Shown piece after piece: positions 35,707 through 45,308 of a stretch of DNA of 64,000 bases. Under the pieces are notes generated by a model that saw nothing but the letters and a program-made list of their open reading frames with translations, searched no databases and was not told the origin of the DNA. Both the position numbers and the translations under genes were made by a program. The stretch covers positions 2,480,001-2,544,000 of the forward strand of contig NZ_CP141728.1 in assembly GCF_035621135.1 (NCBI RefSeq). Reading direction: 5' to 3'. How positions within the stretch are numbered: position 1 is the first letter of the stretch; each line of letters opens with the position of its first letter. The DNA is from Sinanaerobacter sp. ZZT-01. Lineage in GTDB: Bacteria; Bacillota; Clostridia; Peptostreptococcales; Anaerovoracaceae.

Positions 35707-36177
35707 ATGGCTTTAAGAAATGTAGTCTGTCGAGGCGATGAAATTCTGGGGAAAAAGGCGAGAGAAGTAAAAGAAATCAATGAGCGTATTTTAGAGACGC
35801 TGGATGATATGCTTGAAACCATGCGTGAAAGCAATGGTATTGGCATTGCCGCACCGCAGGTAGGCATTTTAAAGCAGATGTTTATTGTAGAAGTTGACGG
35901 AACTTTTATCGAATTGATTAATCCGCAGATTTTAGAGATGGATGGAAAACAGATCGATGAGGAAGGTTGTTTGAGTGTGCCTGGCGTAATCGGGAAGGTC
36001 GAACGTCCGAAACACGTAAAAATTACCGGTTTAAACCGTGAAGGAAAAACCGTGGTTTATGATGAAACCGATTTGGTTGCAAGGGCACTTTGTCATGAAT
36101 ACGATCATTTACAGGGGATTTTATTTGTAGATAAGGCTTTTGATGTTCGAGAGATAGAATTGGATGTGGAAGAGTAA
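35707..36177 (+). CDS. def: Peptide deformylase
   Basis: 156 aa, ATG with AAGGAG upstream. The three metal-site motifs are present: GIGIAAPQVG, EEGCLSVPG and CHEYDHLQG. It removes the formyl group from nascent proteins. The end overlaps the region just before fmt, its usual partner in formyl-Met metabolism. Confidence 0.97.
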   Translation: MALRNVVCRGDEILGKKAREVKEINERILETLDDMLETMRESNGIGIAAPQVGILKQMFIVEVDGTFIELINPQILEMDGKQIDEEGCLSVPGVIGKVERPKHVKITGLNREGKTVVYDETDLVARALCHEYDHLQGILFVDKAFDVREIELDVEE

Positions 36178-36178
36178 C

Positions 36179-37108
36179 ATGAAGATCATATATATGGGAA
36201 CTCCAGATTTTGCAGTGCCGGCGTTAAAAGCACTATGTGAACATGGATATCATGTACCACTTGTTGTCACACAGCCAGATAAAGCAAAAGATCGAGGAAA
36301 AAAAATACACATAACACCAGTAAAAGAAGAAGCACAAAAAAGAGAAATCACTGTGCTACAGCCGGATAAGGTGAAGAAAAATGATGATTTTTTAAATCGT
36401 ATGAAAGAAGAGAATCCAGACTTGATTGTAGTAGCAGCATATGGCAAAATCTTACCAAAGGCGATTTTAGAAATTCCGAGATTCGGGTGCATCAACATTC
36501 ATGCTTCTCTTCTTCCAAAATATCGTGGAGCAGCTCCGATTCATCGTGCGATTATAGATGGCGAAGAGAAAACCGGTGTTACTTTGATGTATATGGCCGA
36601 AGGAATGGATACCGGAGATATGATTGCAAAAACGGAAACTGATATTTTAAAGAAAAATGTAGCACAGCTGCATGAAGAGCTGGCACAGTTAGGTGCAGAT
36701 CTTTTAATTCAGGAACTTCCTGCCATTTTTAAAGGGAAAAATCAAAGAATAAAACAGGATGAAAAGCAAGCTACCTATGCACCGATGGTCTTTAAGTCAG
36801 AAGGTTTTTTAGATTTTAAAAAGGAACCCATTGTTTTGGAACGATTGATACGTGGCTTTAATTCATGGCCGGGTGCACATACGATTTATAAAGGAAATTC
36901 AGTAAAGATATGGGAAGCTGAGGCTCTTGAGCAGTCTTCGGTGCTTCCTCACGGGACAATTATAAACGTGGATAAAAATGGAATGGATGTCGCTGCCGGC
37001 GGAAAAACACTTCGTATTACGAAGCTTCAATTTCCCGGGAAACGGGCAATGAAAATTGAAGATTATATTAAGGGGAATAAAATTGAAGTTCATCAGATAT
37101 TAGGGTAG
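36179..37108 (+). CDS. fmt: Methionyl-tRNA formyltransferase
   Basis: 309 aa from ATG 36179 (MKIIYMGTPDFAVPAL); it starts one base after the def stop. Catalytic loop region VVAAYGKILPKAILE and INIHASLLPKYRGAAPIHRAI, with Asn-His-Asp residues placed as usual. C-terminal OB-fold ends with ITKLQFPGKRAMKIEDYIKG. Formylates initiator Met-tRNA using 10-formyl-THF. Confidence 0.97.
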   Translation: MKIIYMGTPDFAVPALKALCEHGYHVPLVVTQPDKAKDRGKKIHITPVKEEAQKREITVLQPDKVKKNDDFLNRMKEENPDLIVVAAYGKILPKAILEIPRFGCINIHASLLPKYRGAAPIHRAIIDGEEKTGVTLMYMAEGMDTGDMIAKTETDILKKNVAQLHEELAQLGADLLIQELPAIFKGKNQRIKQDEKQATYAPMVFKSEGFLDFKKEPIVLERLIRGFNSWPGAHTIYKGNSVKIWEAEALEQSSVLPHGTIINVDKNGMDVAAGGKTLRITKLQFPGKRAMKIEDYIKGNKIEVHQILG

Positions 37109-37166
37109 AATATGTGTTACAAAAAAGATTGACAAAAAGAGAAGATAGGAGAAATGAGGGATAAAG

Positions 37167-37856
37167 ATGTATTGGTTAGATAGTTCAATCATTTATTTGA
37201 TTCCAGCAATGTTATTTGCGATGTATGCGCAGGCTAAAGTGAGTTCTGCTTATTCACAATATGCAAAGGTTCGAAACAGAAAGGGGATTACCGGGGCACA
37301 GGCTGCTCGGATTCTATTAGATCAGAATGGGCTGTCAGATGTTCAAATCGAAATGGTTCAAGGCCGACTATCCGACCATTATGATCCAAGAAAGAGAGTT
37401 ATGCGGCTTTCACCTGCGGTTTATAATGAAGCATCCATTGCTTCAGTCAGCATCGCTGCCCACGAAACGGGACATGCAATTCAACATGGACATGGTTATG
37501 TACCTCTGAGTATACGAAATACAATTGCGCCAGCTGTTTCACTTGTATCGAATTTAGCATGGCCGCTTTTGTTGATTGGCCTTTTTATGGGAAATTCACC
37601 GCAGGGGAGCTTGCTATTTAATTTAGGAATTATATTTTTCTGCGGAGCAGTCGTGTTTCAGGCGATTACATTGCCGGTTGAATTCAATGCGAGCCATCGT
37701 GCCATTGTGCAGATGCAGGAAAAAAATATTGTTTATCCGGAGGAAACCGGAGGGGCAAAGAAAGTGCTTTCTGCGGCGGCTTTGACGTATGTTGCGGCAT
37801 TGGCGGTTTCTGTTGCCAATTTGCTTCGAATCCTTGCCATTAGGGGGCGCGACTAG
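37167..37856 (+). CDS. yugP: YugP-type zinc metallopeptidase
   Basis: 229 aa. Zinc motif HETGHAIQHG (HExxH) near residue 97, an N-terminal membrane segment, and two to three further hydrophobic segments (VSLVSNLAWPLLLIGLFMG, LGIIFFCGAVVFQAITLPVEFNAS). This is the PF04298 membrane-peptidase family. Its substrate is unknown. The rsmB start follows one base after the stop, so translation is likely coupled. Confidence 0.93.
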   Translation: MYWLDSSIIYLIPAMLFAMYAQAKVSSAYSQYAKVRNRKGITGAQAARILLDQNGLSDVQIEMVQGRLSDHYDPRKRVMRLSPAVYNEASIASVSIAAHETGHAIQHGHGYVPLSIRNTIAPAVSLVSNLAWPLLLIGLFMGNSPQGSLLFNLGIIFFCGAVVFQAITLPVEFNASHRAIVQMQEKNIVYPEETGGAKKVLSAAALTYVAALAVSVANLLRILAIRGRD

Positions 37857-37857
37857 A

Positions 37858-39138
37858 GTGGATGATAATCGAAAAACCGCCTTTTTGGCTTTGCTTGAGG
37901 TAGAGGAAAAAAGTGCCTATTCTAATTTAGTACTGAACCGTTACATTAAGCAATTTAAACCGGATTCTCCTTCATTGGTACGGGAGATCGTGTATGGTGT
38001 AATTGAAAATAAATATTATTTGGATTATATTCTTTCTCATTTTATAACAAAAATGGGAAAAGTTAAAAAAAGCGACTTACTTCTTCTTCGCATGGGTGTG
38101 TATCAGCTTTGTTTCATGAATGCAATACCTCCATATGCAGCAGTCAATGAATCTGTTTTATTGGCAAAAAAGTATTGTAGAGGAAGAGATGGCTTTATCA
38201 ATGCAGTTCTTCGAAGATATCAGCGTGAAAAAGATAAAATTTCGTTAGAAAACCTACAGGGGAATTCTGTAGGGTATTTGTCTGTAAAATATTCTTATGA
38301 ACCATGGATGATTGAGCAATGGATAAAAGAGTATGGATTTGAATTTACAGAAGCTTTGCTTGTAGCAGGCAATCAGACTCCGCCGCTTACTCTTCGTGTT
38401 AATTCTTTAAAAAATACGGTAGAGGAAGCTCTCAATTCGATACAGAGTGCGGGTTTTAAAGCTTCTAAGGGAATGCAAAGCTCACAGGCAGTTTATGTAA
38501 AAGGAAGCGGAATCTTAGAATCTCCATTGTATCAAAAAGGACTTTTTTCCGTTCAGGACGAAAGTTCCATGCGTGCAGTGGAAACCTTAGATCCAAAACC
38601 AGGACAGATTGTGGTGGATGTATGTGCAGCTCCAGGCGGAAAAACTTCATATATAGCAGAAAAAATGGAAAACCAGGGACATATTTTTGCTTGTGATGTT
38701 TATTTAAAAAAGCTTGAATTAATTCAAAAAGAAGCAGAGCGTTTGGGAGTCTCTATTGTGGAGACACAACTGTGGGATGCGACAAAACAAAATCTGCAAT
38801 TGTATGATGTGGCGGATCGTGTACTGGTGGATGCCCCTTGTTCTGGGTTGGGAGTGGTGCGTCGAAAGCCGGAAATTAAGTATAAAAAATTAGATTCTGA
38901 ATTGAAATTACTACCGGAAAAGCAACTTCAAATTTTATCAAATGCCTCCAATTATTTAAAAGCAGGGGGTGTATTAGTATATAGTACCTGTACAATATCC
39001 GTCGATGAAAATCAAAAGGTAAGTAAGACTTTTCTTTTAGAACATCCAAATTATGAGTTAGTAAAAGAAGAGCAGCTTTTTCCGCATAAATCGGGAACAG
39101 ACGGATTTTATATTTGTAAGATGTGTCGTCGTTTCTAA
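37858..39138 (+). CDS. rsmB: 16S rRNA m5C967 methyltransferase RsmB
   Basis: About 427 aa from GTG 37858, behind AGGGGG. N-terminal NusB-like domain (LALLEVEEKSAYSNLVLNRY to VLRRYQREKDK), then the Rossmann methyltransferase: VDVCAAPGGKTSYIAEKM, DAPCSGLGVVRRKPEI and YSTCTISVDENQ with the two catalytic Cys. In many Firmicutes rlmN follows here; in this genome prpC follows directly. Confidence 0.95.
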   Translation: MDDNRKTAFLALLEVEEKSAYSNLVLNRYIKQFKPDSPSLVREIVYGVIENKYYLDYILSHFITKMGKVKKSDLLLLRMGVYQLCFMNAIPPYAAVNESVLLAKKYCRGRDGFINAVLRRYQREKDKISLENLQGNSVGYLSVKYSYEPWMIEQWIKEYGFEFTEALLVAGNQTPPLTLRVNSLKNTVEEALNSIQSAGFKASKGMQSSQAVYVKGSGILESPLYQKGLFSVQDESSMRAVETLDPKPGQIVVDVCAAPGGKTSYIAEKMENQGHIFACDVYLKKLELIQKEAERLGVSIVETQLWDATKQNLQLYDVADRVLVDAPCSGLGVVRRKPEIKYKKLDSELKLLPEKQLQILSNASNYLKAGGVLVYSTCTISVDENQKVSKTFLLEHPNYELVKEEQLFPHKSGTDGFYICKMCRRF

Positions 39139-39183
39139 TCGAGTTACATACATTCAAAAGGGTAGAAGGTAGAGGATCAATTT

Positions 39184-39912
39184 ATGCTGAGAGTTGGATT
39201 TAAAACGGATCGAGGTCGGCAAAGGAGCAACAATGAAGATGCCTTTTTCATAATGCCTGCGCAAAGAGTTTATATCGTTGCCGACGGGGTTGGAGGGCAT
39301 AATTCAGGGGAAATTGCAAGCCGCTTTGTCGTGCAGCAGATTGCGGAATATGTAGCAAAAAATCACATTCCTGCAACAAATGGAGAAGAAGAGTTAAAGC
39401 AATATTTGCTGAAATGCCTGCGTCAGGTAAATCGGCAGCTTTATGAAATGGCTAAGGAAAGTCAAAAAAACGTCGGGATGGCAACTACTTTGGCCTTGGT
39501 ATATATGAATGATATGAAAGCCTATATTGTAAATGTGGGTGATAGCAGGGTTTACCTGATTCGAGATAAATTAATTCGTCAGATAACCGAGGATCATACG
39601 TATGTGAATCAATTGTTAAAAAGTGGTGCGATCACAAAAGAAGAAGCAGACTGCCATCCAAAGCGTAATATGATTACACGTGCGATTGGTGCGGAATATG
39701 ATCTCTCACCTGATTTTTATCAGTTTAAGGTTTATGAAGGCGATTTGATTCTAATGTGTACGGATGGTCTTTACGGAGAGCTGTCTGAAGAAAAAATCAA
39801 TGCGATGGCACAAGGAAAAAGGTCGATGCATCGCTTAGCGAATGATTATGTAAAAGAGGCGAATGAACGGGGGGGGAAAGATAACATAACCGTCGTTTGC
39901 ATTATGATATAA
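39184..39912 (+). CDS. prpC: PP2C-type protein phosphatase (PrpC/Stp)
   Basis: 242 aa, ATG start. Metal-site motifs: RSNNEDAFFIMP, YIVADGVGGHNSG, NVGDSRVYLIRD, MCTDGLYGEL and GGKDNITVVCI. It removes phosphates placed by the PASTA kinase encoded 45 nt downstream. Confidence 0.97.
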   Translation: MLRVGFKTDRGRQRSNNEDAFFIMPAQRVYIVADGVGGHNSGEIASRFVVQQIAEYVAKNHIPATNGEEELKQYLLKCLRQVNRQLYEMAKESQKNVGMATTLALVYMNDMKAYIVNVGDSRVYLIRDKLIRQITEDHTYVNQLLKSGAITKEEADCHPKRNMITRAIGAEYDLSPDFYQFKVYEGDLILMCTDGLYGELSEEKINAMAQGKRSMHRLANDYVKEANERGGKDNITVVCIMI

Positions 39913-39957
39913 TTGTGATAGAAAGAAAATTACTATTGAAAGATGGAGGGGCGGTAC

Positions 39958-41928
39958 ATGAGTAGCAGAATACTTGCCGGGAGATATGAATTGATAGAAA
40001 AAATCGGTGAAGGCGGAATGGCCGTTGTCTATAAGGCAAGATGCCGGTTATTAAATCGTTTTGTAGCCATTAAAATTTTAAAACCCGAATTTACGAAAGA
40101 TGTAAAATTTATTGAGAGCTTCCGCAGAGAGTCACAAGCAGCAGCAAGTTTAGTTCATCCAAATATCGTTAATGTTTACGATGTAGGTAAAGAGGGAAAT
40201 ATTCATTATATTGTTATGGAACTGATTGAAGGCAGAGTATTAAGCGATTTGATTAAAACTGAGGGTCCGATAGAAATTAGAAAAGCAGTATCAATTACAA
40301 AACAGATTGCATCAGCTCTTAGCTTGGCGCATAAAAGTAACTTGATACATAGGGATGTAAAACCGCATAATATTCTAATCAATCAGGACGGTGTTGCTAA
40401 AATCACCGATTTTGGAATTGCTAAGGCTGTAAGCAGCGGTACGATTGTTGGAAAGCAGACGGAGACGATCATGGGGTCGGTTCACTATTTTTCTCCCGAG
40501 CAGGCAAGAGGTGGTTACATTGACGAAAAGTCAGACATCTATTCTTTAGGCATTGTTCTTTATGAAATGGTTACAGGGAAAGTACCGTTTGACGGAGAAA
40601 ATCCGGTCGCAGTTGCGGTGATGCATATTAATGATGAAATGGTTCCTCCGTCAGAACTGGTTTCGGATATTCCGGCAGATTTGGAAGAAATTATTTTAAA
40701 GGCTACGAATAAGTATCAGGTAAATCGGTATAAGTCGGCAGAAGATATGCTGACCGCTTTAAATTTAATTAACTATAATTCAATTGGAAAGTCGGCAGCA
40801 CATTCAAAGGGAAAGGCTAAAGAATCAACGATTGTAATGCCTCCTATAAAAAATGCGGGCTTATTAAAGGAAAATCAATTGAATAATGATGCAATGGGAG
40901 AAAAGGATGAAGAGAAAATGGCGAAAGAAAAAGGAAAGAAAAAAAAGTTTAAATTAAATAAAGTAAAGTTTGCAGCAATCGTGATTGCATTGTTTTGCGC
41001 GATTCCCATCAGTGGATTTCTAGTGAATGGGATACGGTCGATGCTGGAGCCAGATGAGGTGGTTGTTCCGGATTTAAAGGGCTATACATTTGAAGAAGCA
41101 GAAAAAAAATTGGAAGAATTAAAGCTGGTTTTGGAAAAAGGAAATGAAGTCTATAGTTCTGATTATGATGAAGGTTGTATCGTTTCTCAGAGCCCAGAAG
41201 AAGATATGAAGATAAAAGAAGGAGCGAAAGTGCAGGTAAATATCAGCAAGGGGATGCAGTCCGGTACCGTTCCGAATTTAGTTGGAAAAACACTTTCTGA
41301 AGCAGAATTTGTTTTAGAAACGTATGGCTATGAAAAGGGATCAGTAAAAGAAGATTACAGTGATTATGCGAAAGGTGTTGTGTTTGAGCAATCTCCGGAG
41401 TCGGGTTCAGAAGCGGATTCGGGTACAAAGGTTAGTTTTAAAGTCAGCTTAGGCAGCAAAACTGAGGAAGTAGAGATGCCTAACTTAAAGGGTCTGGATT
41501 TTGATCGTGCAAAAGACCAGTTAACAAAATATAAGTTATCATTAGGAAATCCTTCTTATGACTCAAGTTCTTCCTTTGCAAAAAATCAAGTTATTTCCCA
41601 GAGTATAGACGCTGGAAAAATGGTAGAAGAGGGGACTTCTGTTGATCTAGTCATCAGCTCAGGAGAAGAAGAAGCCAGCGGCAAGCAGGGAACGGTAGAC
41701 TTAACGATTTCGTACAGCAATGCAAAAAATGAGCTTTTATGGTTAACGGTTATTGTATCTGACGAAAATGGAGTGAGTACACCGATCAGCAGAGAACAGC
41801 GAAATAGAAGTGACGGTTCCAGCATTGTTTCTGTTTCCGGTGAAGGAAAGGGAACGATTACTGTTATGTTTGACAACGAGGTTGAACAGAGGCTTAACGT
41901 AGACTTTGCAACTGGAGATCTGAGCTGA
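39958..41928 (+). CDS. prkC: PASTA-domain Ser/Thr protein kinase (PrkC/Stk)
   Basis: 656 aa from ATG 39958, 11 nt after GGAGGGG. Cytoplasmic kinase domain: GEGGMAVVYKA, VAIKILK, LIHRDVKPHNILI, ITDFGIAK, then an activation loop with SVHYFSPEQARGG. A basic juxtamembrane stretch and one membrane segment (FAAIVIALFCAIPISGFLV) lead to three extracellular PASTA repeats starting VVPDLKGYTFEEAEKKL, VPNLVGKTLSEAEFVLE and MPNLKGLDFDRAKDQL. A further C-terminal domain of about 80 aa follows. It senses muropeptides or lipid II and controls wall metabolism and, in spores, germination. Confidence 0.97.
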   Translation: MSSRILAGRYELIEKIGEGGMAVVYKARCRLLNRFVAIKILKPEFTKDVKFIESFRRESQAAASLVHPNIVNVYDVGKEGNIHYIVMELIEGRVLSDLIKTEGPIEIRKAVSITKQIASALSLAHKSNLIHRDVKPHNILINQDGVAKITDFGIAKAVSSGTIVGKQTETIMGSVHYFSPEQARGGYIDEKSDIYSLGIVLYEMVTGKVPFDGENPVAVAVMHINDEMVPPSELVSDIPADLEEIILKATNKYQVNRYKSAEDMLTALNLINYNSIGKSAAHSKGKAKESTIVMPPIKNAGLLKENQLNNDAMGEKDEEKMAKEKGKKKKFKLNKVKFAAIVIALFCAIPISGFLVNGIRSMLEPDEVVVPDLKGYTFEEAEKKLEELKLVLEKGNEVYSSDYDEGCIVSQSPEEDMKIKEGAKVQVNISKGMQSGTVPNLVGKTLSEAEFVLETYGYEKGSVKEDYSDYAKGVVFEQSPESGSEADSGTKVSFKVSLGSKTEEVEMPNLKGLDFDRAKDQLTKYKLSLGNPSYDSSSSFAKNQVISQSIDAGKMVEEGTSVDLVISSGEEEASGKQGTVDLTISYSNAKNELLWLTVIVSDENGVSTPISREQRNRSDGSSIVSVSGEGKGTITVMFDNEVEQRLNVDFATGDLS

Positions 41929-42794
41929 TGGAGGGTATCATTGTAAAGGGAATCGCAGGTTTTTACTATGTAAGATGTGAAACGAGTTTATACGAATGCA
42001 AAGCACGTGGAATTTTTCGAAAAGATAGAATGGTTCCGCATGTTGGAGATCATGTATCTATAGAAGTTTTGGAAAAAGACAAGGGAATCATTACTGAAAT
42101 CTGTCCAAGAAAAAATAAATTTGTTCGTCCGCCGATTGCAAATGTAGACTGCTTTATCATTGTTTGTGCGGCAGCAAAACCGAAGCCGAATTTAATGATT
42201 ATAGATCAATTTTTAGTTATGGCAGAAGAAAAGCGTACAGATGTATTATTGTGCATTAACAAAGCGGATTTGGTTACCGATGAAGAGCTTTTTACTTTGT
42301 GTGAGATTTATAAGGATATTTATCCCGTATGCTGTGTCAGTGGTAAAAACGGAGTTGGGATTACAGATTTAAAAAGTAAAATGAATGGAAAAACGTGTGC
42401 GCTGGCGGGACCTTCCGGAGTGGGAAAATCGACTTTGCTGAACTGTTTAAGACAGGATTATACGATGGAAACAGGTGCAATCAGTGATAAGACTCATCGT
42501 GGAAAACATACAACACGCCATGCAGAGCTTTTTGAGATGGAATTTGGAGGCAGTGTTTTTGATACACCTGGCTTTACTTCATTTGATGTTTTGGATTCGG
42601 ATGAAGAAGAGTTGGCGTTTTTGTTTCCAGAAATGATTCCCTATCAGGGGATGTGCAAATATGATAATTGCCGCCATTTAAAGGAACCGAATTGTGCAGT
42701 AACTCAAGCGGTGGCAGAAGGAAGAATTAAAGAATCAAGATATCAGTCGTATATGGCTATGATGAAAGCCATACAAGAAAAAAGGAGATTTTAA
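41928..42794 (+). CDS. rsgA: Ribosome small-subunit-dependent GTPase RsgA (CpgA)
   Basis: 288 aa; the ATG overlaps the prkC stop. OB-fold, then a circularly permuted GTPase: G4 NKADLV precedes G1 GPSGVGKSTLLNCL and G3 DTPGFTSFD. C-terminal zinc site from CKYDNCRHLKEPNC. Assists late 30S maturation. Confidence 0.97.
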   Translation: MEGIIVKGIAGFYYVRCETSLYECKARGIFRKDRMVPHVGDHVSIEVLEKDKGIITEICPRKNKFVRPPIANVDCFIIVCAAAKPKPNLMIIDQFLVMAEEKRTDVLLCINKADLVTDEELFTLCEIYKDIYPVCCVSGKNGVGITDLKSKMNGKTCALAGPSGVGKSTLLNCLRQDYTMETGAISDKTHRGKHTTRHAELFEMEFGGSVFDTPGFTSFDVLDSDEEELAFLFPEMIPYQGMCKYDNCRHLKEPNCAVTQAVAEGRIKESRYQSYMAMMKAIQEKRRF

Positions 42795-43448
42795 ATGAAC
42801 CGATTAGCACCATCCATTCTTTCAGCAGATTTTTCAAAATTAGGAGAAGAAGTAGCAGAAATTGAAAAAGCAGGAGCACATGTTATTCATGTAGACGTTA
42901 TGGACGGGCATTTTGTACCGAATATTTCTTATGGCGCGACTGTTATGAAAAGTTTGATTGGAAAGACAAAAATGCCGTTTGATGTACATTTGATGATTGA
43001 AAATCCTGAAAAATACATCGAGGACTTTGTGACTGAGAATACAGAGATTATTACAGTGCATGCAGAAGCCTGCGTTCACTTACACCGTACGATCCAGTTG
43101 ATTCATTCTTTTGGGGTCAAGGCGGGTGTTGCCTTAAATCCAGCGACACTGCCTGACGTTCTGGATTATGTCTTAGAAGAAATCGATCTGGCACTGGTAA
43201 TGTCAGTCAATCCGGGTTTTGGAGGTCAGAAATTTATCCCTTCGGCACTGCACAAAGTAAAAGCACTTCAAAACCAAAAAGAGCTCCGCAACCAAGAGCT
43301 TATTATTGAGATTGACGGAGGTATTACTTTAGATAATATTAAAATGGTGACGGATGCGGGTGCCGAACTTGTAGTGGCTGGTTCCTCCGTTTTTGGAGTT
43401 GAAGACAGACTGTGCAGAGTGCAGCAATTTTTAAATATAATGAAATAA
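42795..43448 (+). CDS. rpe: Ribulose-phosphate 3-epimerase
   Basis: 217 aa; starts at the base after the rsgA stop. TIM-barrel motifs: APSILSADFSKLGEEV, HVDVMDGHFVPNISYG, DVHLMIENPEKYI, MSVNPGFGGQKFI and IEIDGGI. Interconverts ribulose-5-P and xylulose-5-P in the pentose phosphate pathway. Last gene of the housekeeping run. Confidence 0.97.
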   Translation: MNRLAPSILSADFSKLGEEVAEIEKAGAHVIHVDVMDGHFVPNISYGATVMKSLIGKTKMPFDVHLMIENPEKYIEDFVTENTEIITVHAEACVHLHRTIQLIHSFGVKAGVALNPATLPDVLDYVLEEIDLALVMSVNPGFGGQKFIPSALHKVKALQNQKELRNQELIIEIDGGITLDNIKMVTDAGAELVVAGSSVFGVEDRLCRVQQFLNIMK

Positions 43449-43494
43449 ATATAAAGAAATAAATATAAAATTGTTTATTCTACCAGCGTTTTTG

Positions 43495-43524
43495 AAGCTG
43501 GTAAGAACTTGTTCAGCTTTTTTG
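43495..43524 (+). terminator. Probable rpe terminator
   Basis: AAGCT...AGCTT with an inner GAAC-TT-GTTC helix and a bulge, followed by a T run. A separate ACCAGC/GCTGGT stem overlaps it just upstream and could be an alternative fold. Confidence 0.5.
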
Positions 43525-43613
43525 TAATTTATACTATTATTTTAGTAAAGAGTAAGTTATTTTAAAGGAATCAATAATTTCTGTACAAAAGAGTATGTTA
43601 AATAGAGTGTAAA

Positions 43614-43895
43614 TTAATTATGATTATTGTTTTTTGCCAATATGACTGTGGCTTTTTTTAATATCTCATTTTCCATTTCAAGCTCAATAATTCTTTTTTT
43701 TAAAATATGATGCTCTTCTTTAGTTACAGTTTTATTATCAAAGGTAGGCGTAAGATTTTGAATCCAATTATAGATTGCTACTGTTGATATCCCATATTCT
43801 CTGCTTAATTCCTTAACTGAAGTACCAGTATGATGCAGATCAACAATTTGCTGTTTGAATTCATTGGAATATCGTCTACCATTTTTTTTTGGCAT
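43614..43895 (-). CDS. IS3-family transposase OrfA, orphan
   Basis: 93 aa from ATG 43895 (AAAGGAG about 10 nt upstream). RRYSNEFKQQIVDLHHTGTSVKELSREYGISTVAIYNWI is a homeodomain-like HTH_Tnp_1. The end (LKKRIIELEMENEILKKATVILAK) is the leucine-zipper coil of IS3 OrfA. The OrfB integrase that should follow is absent: rpe and its terminator lie immediately beyond. So this is a remnant or a domesticated DNA-binding protein. Confidence 0.8.
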   Translation of the reverse strand: MPKKNGRRYSNEFKQQIVDLHHTGTSVKELSREYGISTVAIYNWIQNLTPTFDNKTVTKEEHHILKKRIIELEMENEILKKATVILAKNNNHN

Positions 43896-43931
43896 TGTTA
43901 ACATCTCCTTTATATAAAGATTGTGTTGTTT

Positions 43932-44498
43932 CTAACCTTCATTAAATATATCTTCAATAAATTTCTCGAAATTTTCCCTTTGAGAATGTTTATTACCTTG
44001 ATATATATTTTTTGATGTTAATATACTATTTATGTTTTTGGCATTTAATGAATCCATTTTATAAAATTTATCTTTTTCATATAGATTTCTTAGAGTTTTA
44101 CCGATTCCTAAAAGAGTCCCATAATGTTTACCACTTGAAAATCCTCTAATTTTAGAAGTATTTCGAGATTGTTTAGAAAAAAATAAAGATTTAGCAAGCC
44201 AACCTTCTTGTGATTCTCCGTTTCTAGTAGAATAAGTTAAAACGAAATTCAGATATTCGCTAAATTCTGTAAATCTTCCAGTGCAAGTCTTAATTCCAAC
44301 TATAGGATACCATAATCCTTTAATTTTTCCACTATTTGTTCCTGATGATCTATAAAAAGCTAATGTTACTCGTTCAGTTCCATAGGTATATTCAATCTTT
44401 ACATCTATGAGGCCAATCATTCTAAAAGGTTCAGTAGTATATAAGTTTACTTTGAAGCTGCTTGGATATATTTTAAATATTTTAATAGGAGTTGTCAT
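43932..44498 (-). CDS. Hypothetical protein downstream of the kinase
   Basis: 188 aa. N-terminal beta-rich part (IKIFKIYPSSFKVNLYTTEP), a central segment RSSGTNSGKIKGLWYPIVGI, and a Lys/Asn-rich helical end. No signal peptide or membrane segment. It starts 75 nt after the kinase stop on the same strand and may belong to that operon. The many exposed Ser, Thr and Tyr would suit a phosphorylated protein, but that is a guess. Not recognised. Confidence 0.55.
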   Translation of the reverse strand: MTTPIKIFKIYPSSFKVNLYTTEPFRMIGLIDVKIEYTYGTERVTLAFYRSSGTNSGKIKGLWYPIVGIKTCTGRFTEFSEYLNFVLTYSTRNGESQEGWLAKSLFFSKQSRNTSKIRGFSSGKHYGTLLGIGKTLRNLYEKDKFYKMDSLNAKNINSILTSKNIYQGNKHSQRENFEKFIEDIFNEG

Positions 44499-44572
44499 AA
44501 TATAAGCCTTTCTTATTTAATCTAATTTACTGACTCATGAGAAGTTTAATAATAACTTCTCATGAGTTGTTT

Positions 44573-45301
44573 TTAAGCCCTATTCATATTTTTAATATTC
44601 TCAAGTTGGGTTTTTATCTCTTCTATATTTGAGTATTTACCTTTAATACCCATAAGTTTTTTTAAAAATATTTTTTCTTCTGTAGTTAAATCTAGTTCTT
44701 CATACCACGGTCTTTCTACCGAATTGGTTTCTTTATAAGATGAATAATATAGGTGGATTAAAAAATCTCCTAGAAACCAATAATCCATCTCTTTTACATA
44801 TCTTTTATTATCTATAATTCTAGCTAAGCCAAAATCAATTAGGGCTAATTCCTTATTCTCTTTTATTATGACATTAGGCAGCCTAATATCACGGTGTACT
44901 ATATTATTATCTTGCAATATCTCTACCAATTCTAAAAGTTGACTGCAAATGGTATAAATTTCAGATTTGCTAAATTCATACATATCTTCAGCTAATAAAT
45001 CTTCAAATACTTTTCCTTGTATATATTCTAAAATATAACCTTCGCTGTATTCATCTTTGAATTCTGATATAAATTTGGGAAACTTAGGATTATCTAATTC
45101 TTGTAATATCTGTTTCTCGTAAAATAATTTTTTTCTTGTTTCTTCAAGCATCTCTTTTTTTAATTGTTTTATGATACATTTTTCATCTTTGTCATTAATA
45201 GCTAAATATACGATTCCATATCGCCCTTCACCTATTGTTTTAAGAATAGAATATCCATTTACTGTTTCGTTAATTTTGTAATATCTATTCAGATTATTCA
45301 T
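44573..45301 (-). CDS. Eukaryotic-type protein kinase, soluble
   Basis: 242 aa, a kinase domain with nothing attached. Gly loop IGEGRYGIVYLA, ATP-site Lys in KCIIKQLKKE, catalytic loop NIVHRDIRLPNVII (HRDIRxxN rather than HRDLKxxN, with Asp and Asn kept), and metal loop LIDFGLARI. No membrane segment. All catalytic residues are present, so it should be active. It begins only 7 nt after the stop of the Tyr/Ser/Arg-rich protein, without a clear binding site, so it is probably translated by coupling. Small kinases of this sort occur in spore formers (for example YrzF), but no specific homolog is claimed. Confidence 0.85.
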   Translation of the reverse strand: MNNLNRYYKINETVNGYSILKTIGEGRYGIVYLAINDKDEKCIIKQLKKEMLEETRKKLFYEKQILQELDNPKFPKFISEFKDEYSEGYILEYIQGKVFEDLLAEDMYEFSKSEIYTICSQLLELVEILQDNNIVHRDIRLPNVIIKENKELALIDFGLARIIDNKRYVKEMDYWFLGDFLIHLYYSSYKETNSVERPWYEELDLTTEEKIFLKKLMGIKGKYSNIEEIKTQLENIKNMNRA

Positions 45302-45308
45302 ATTGTTG

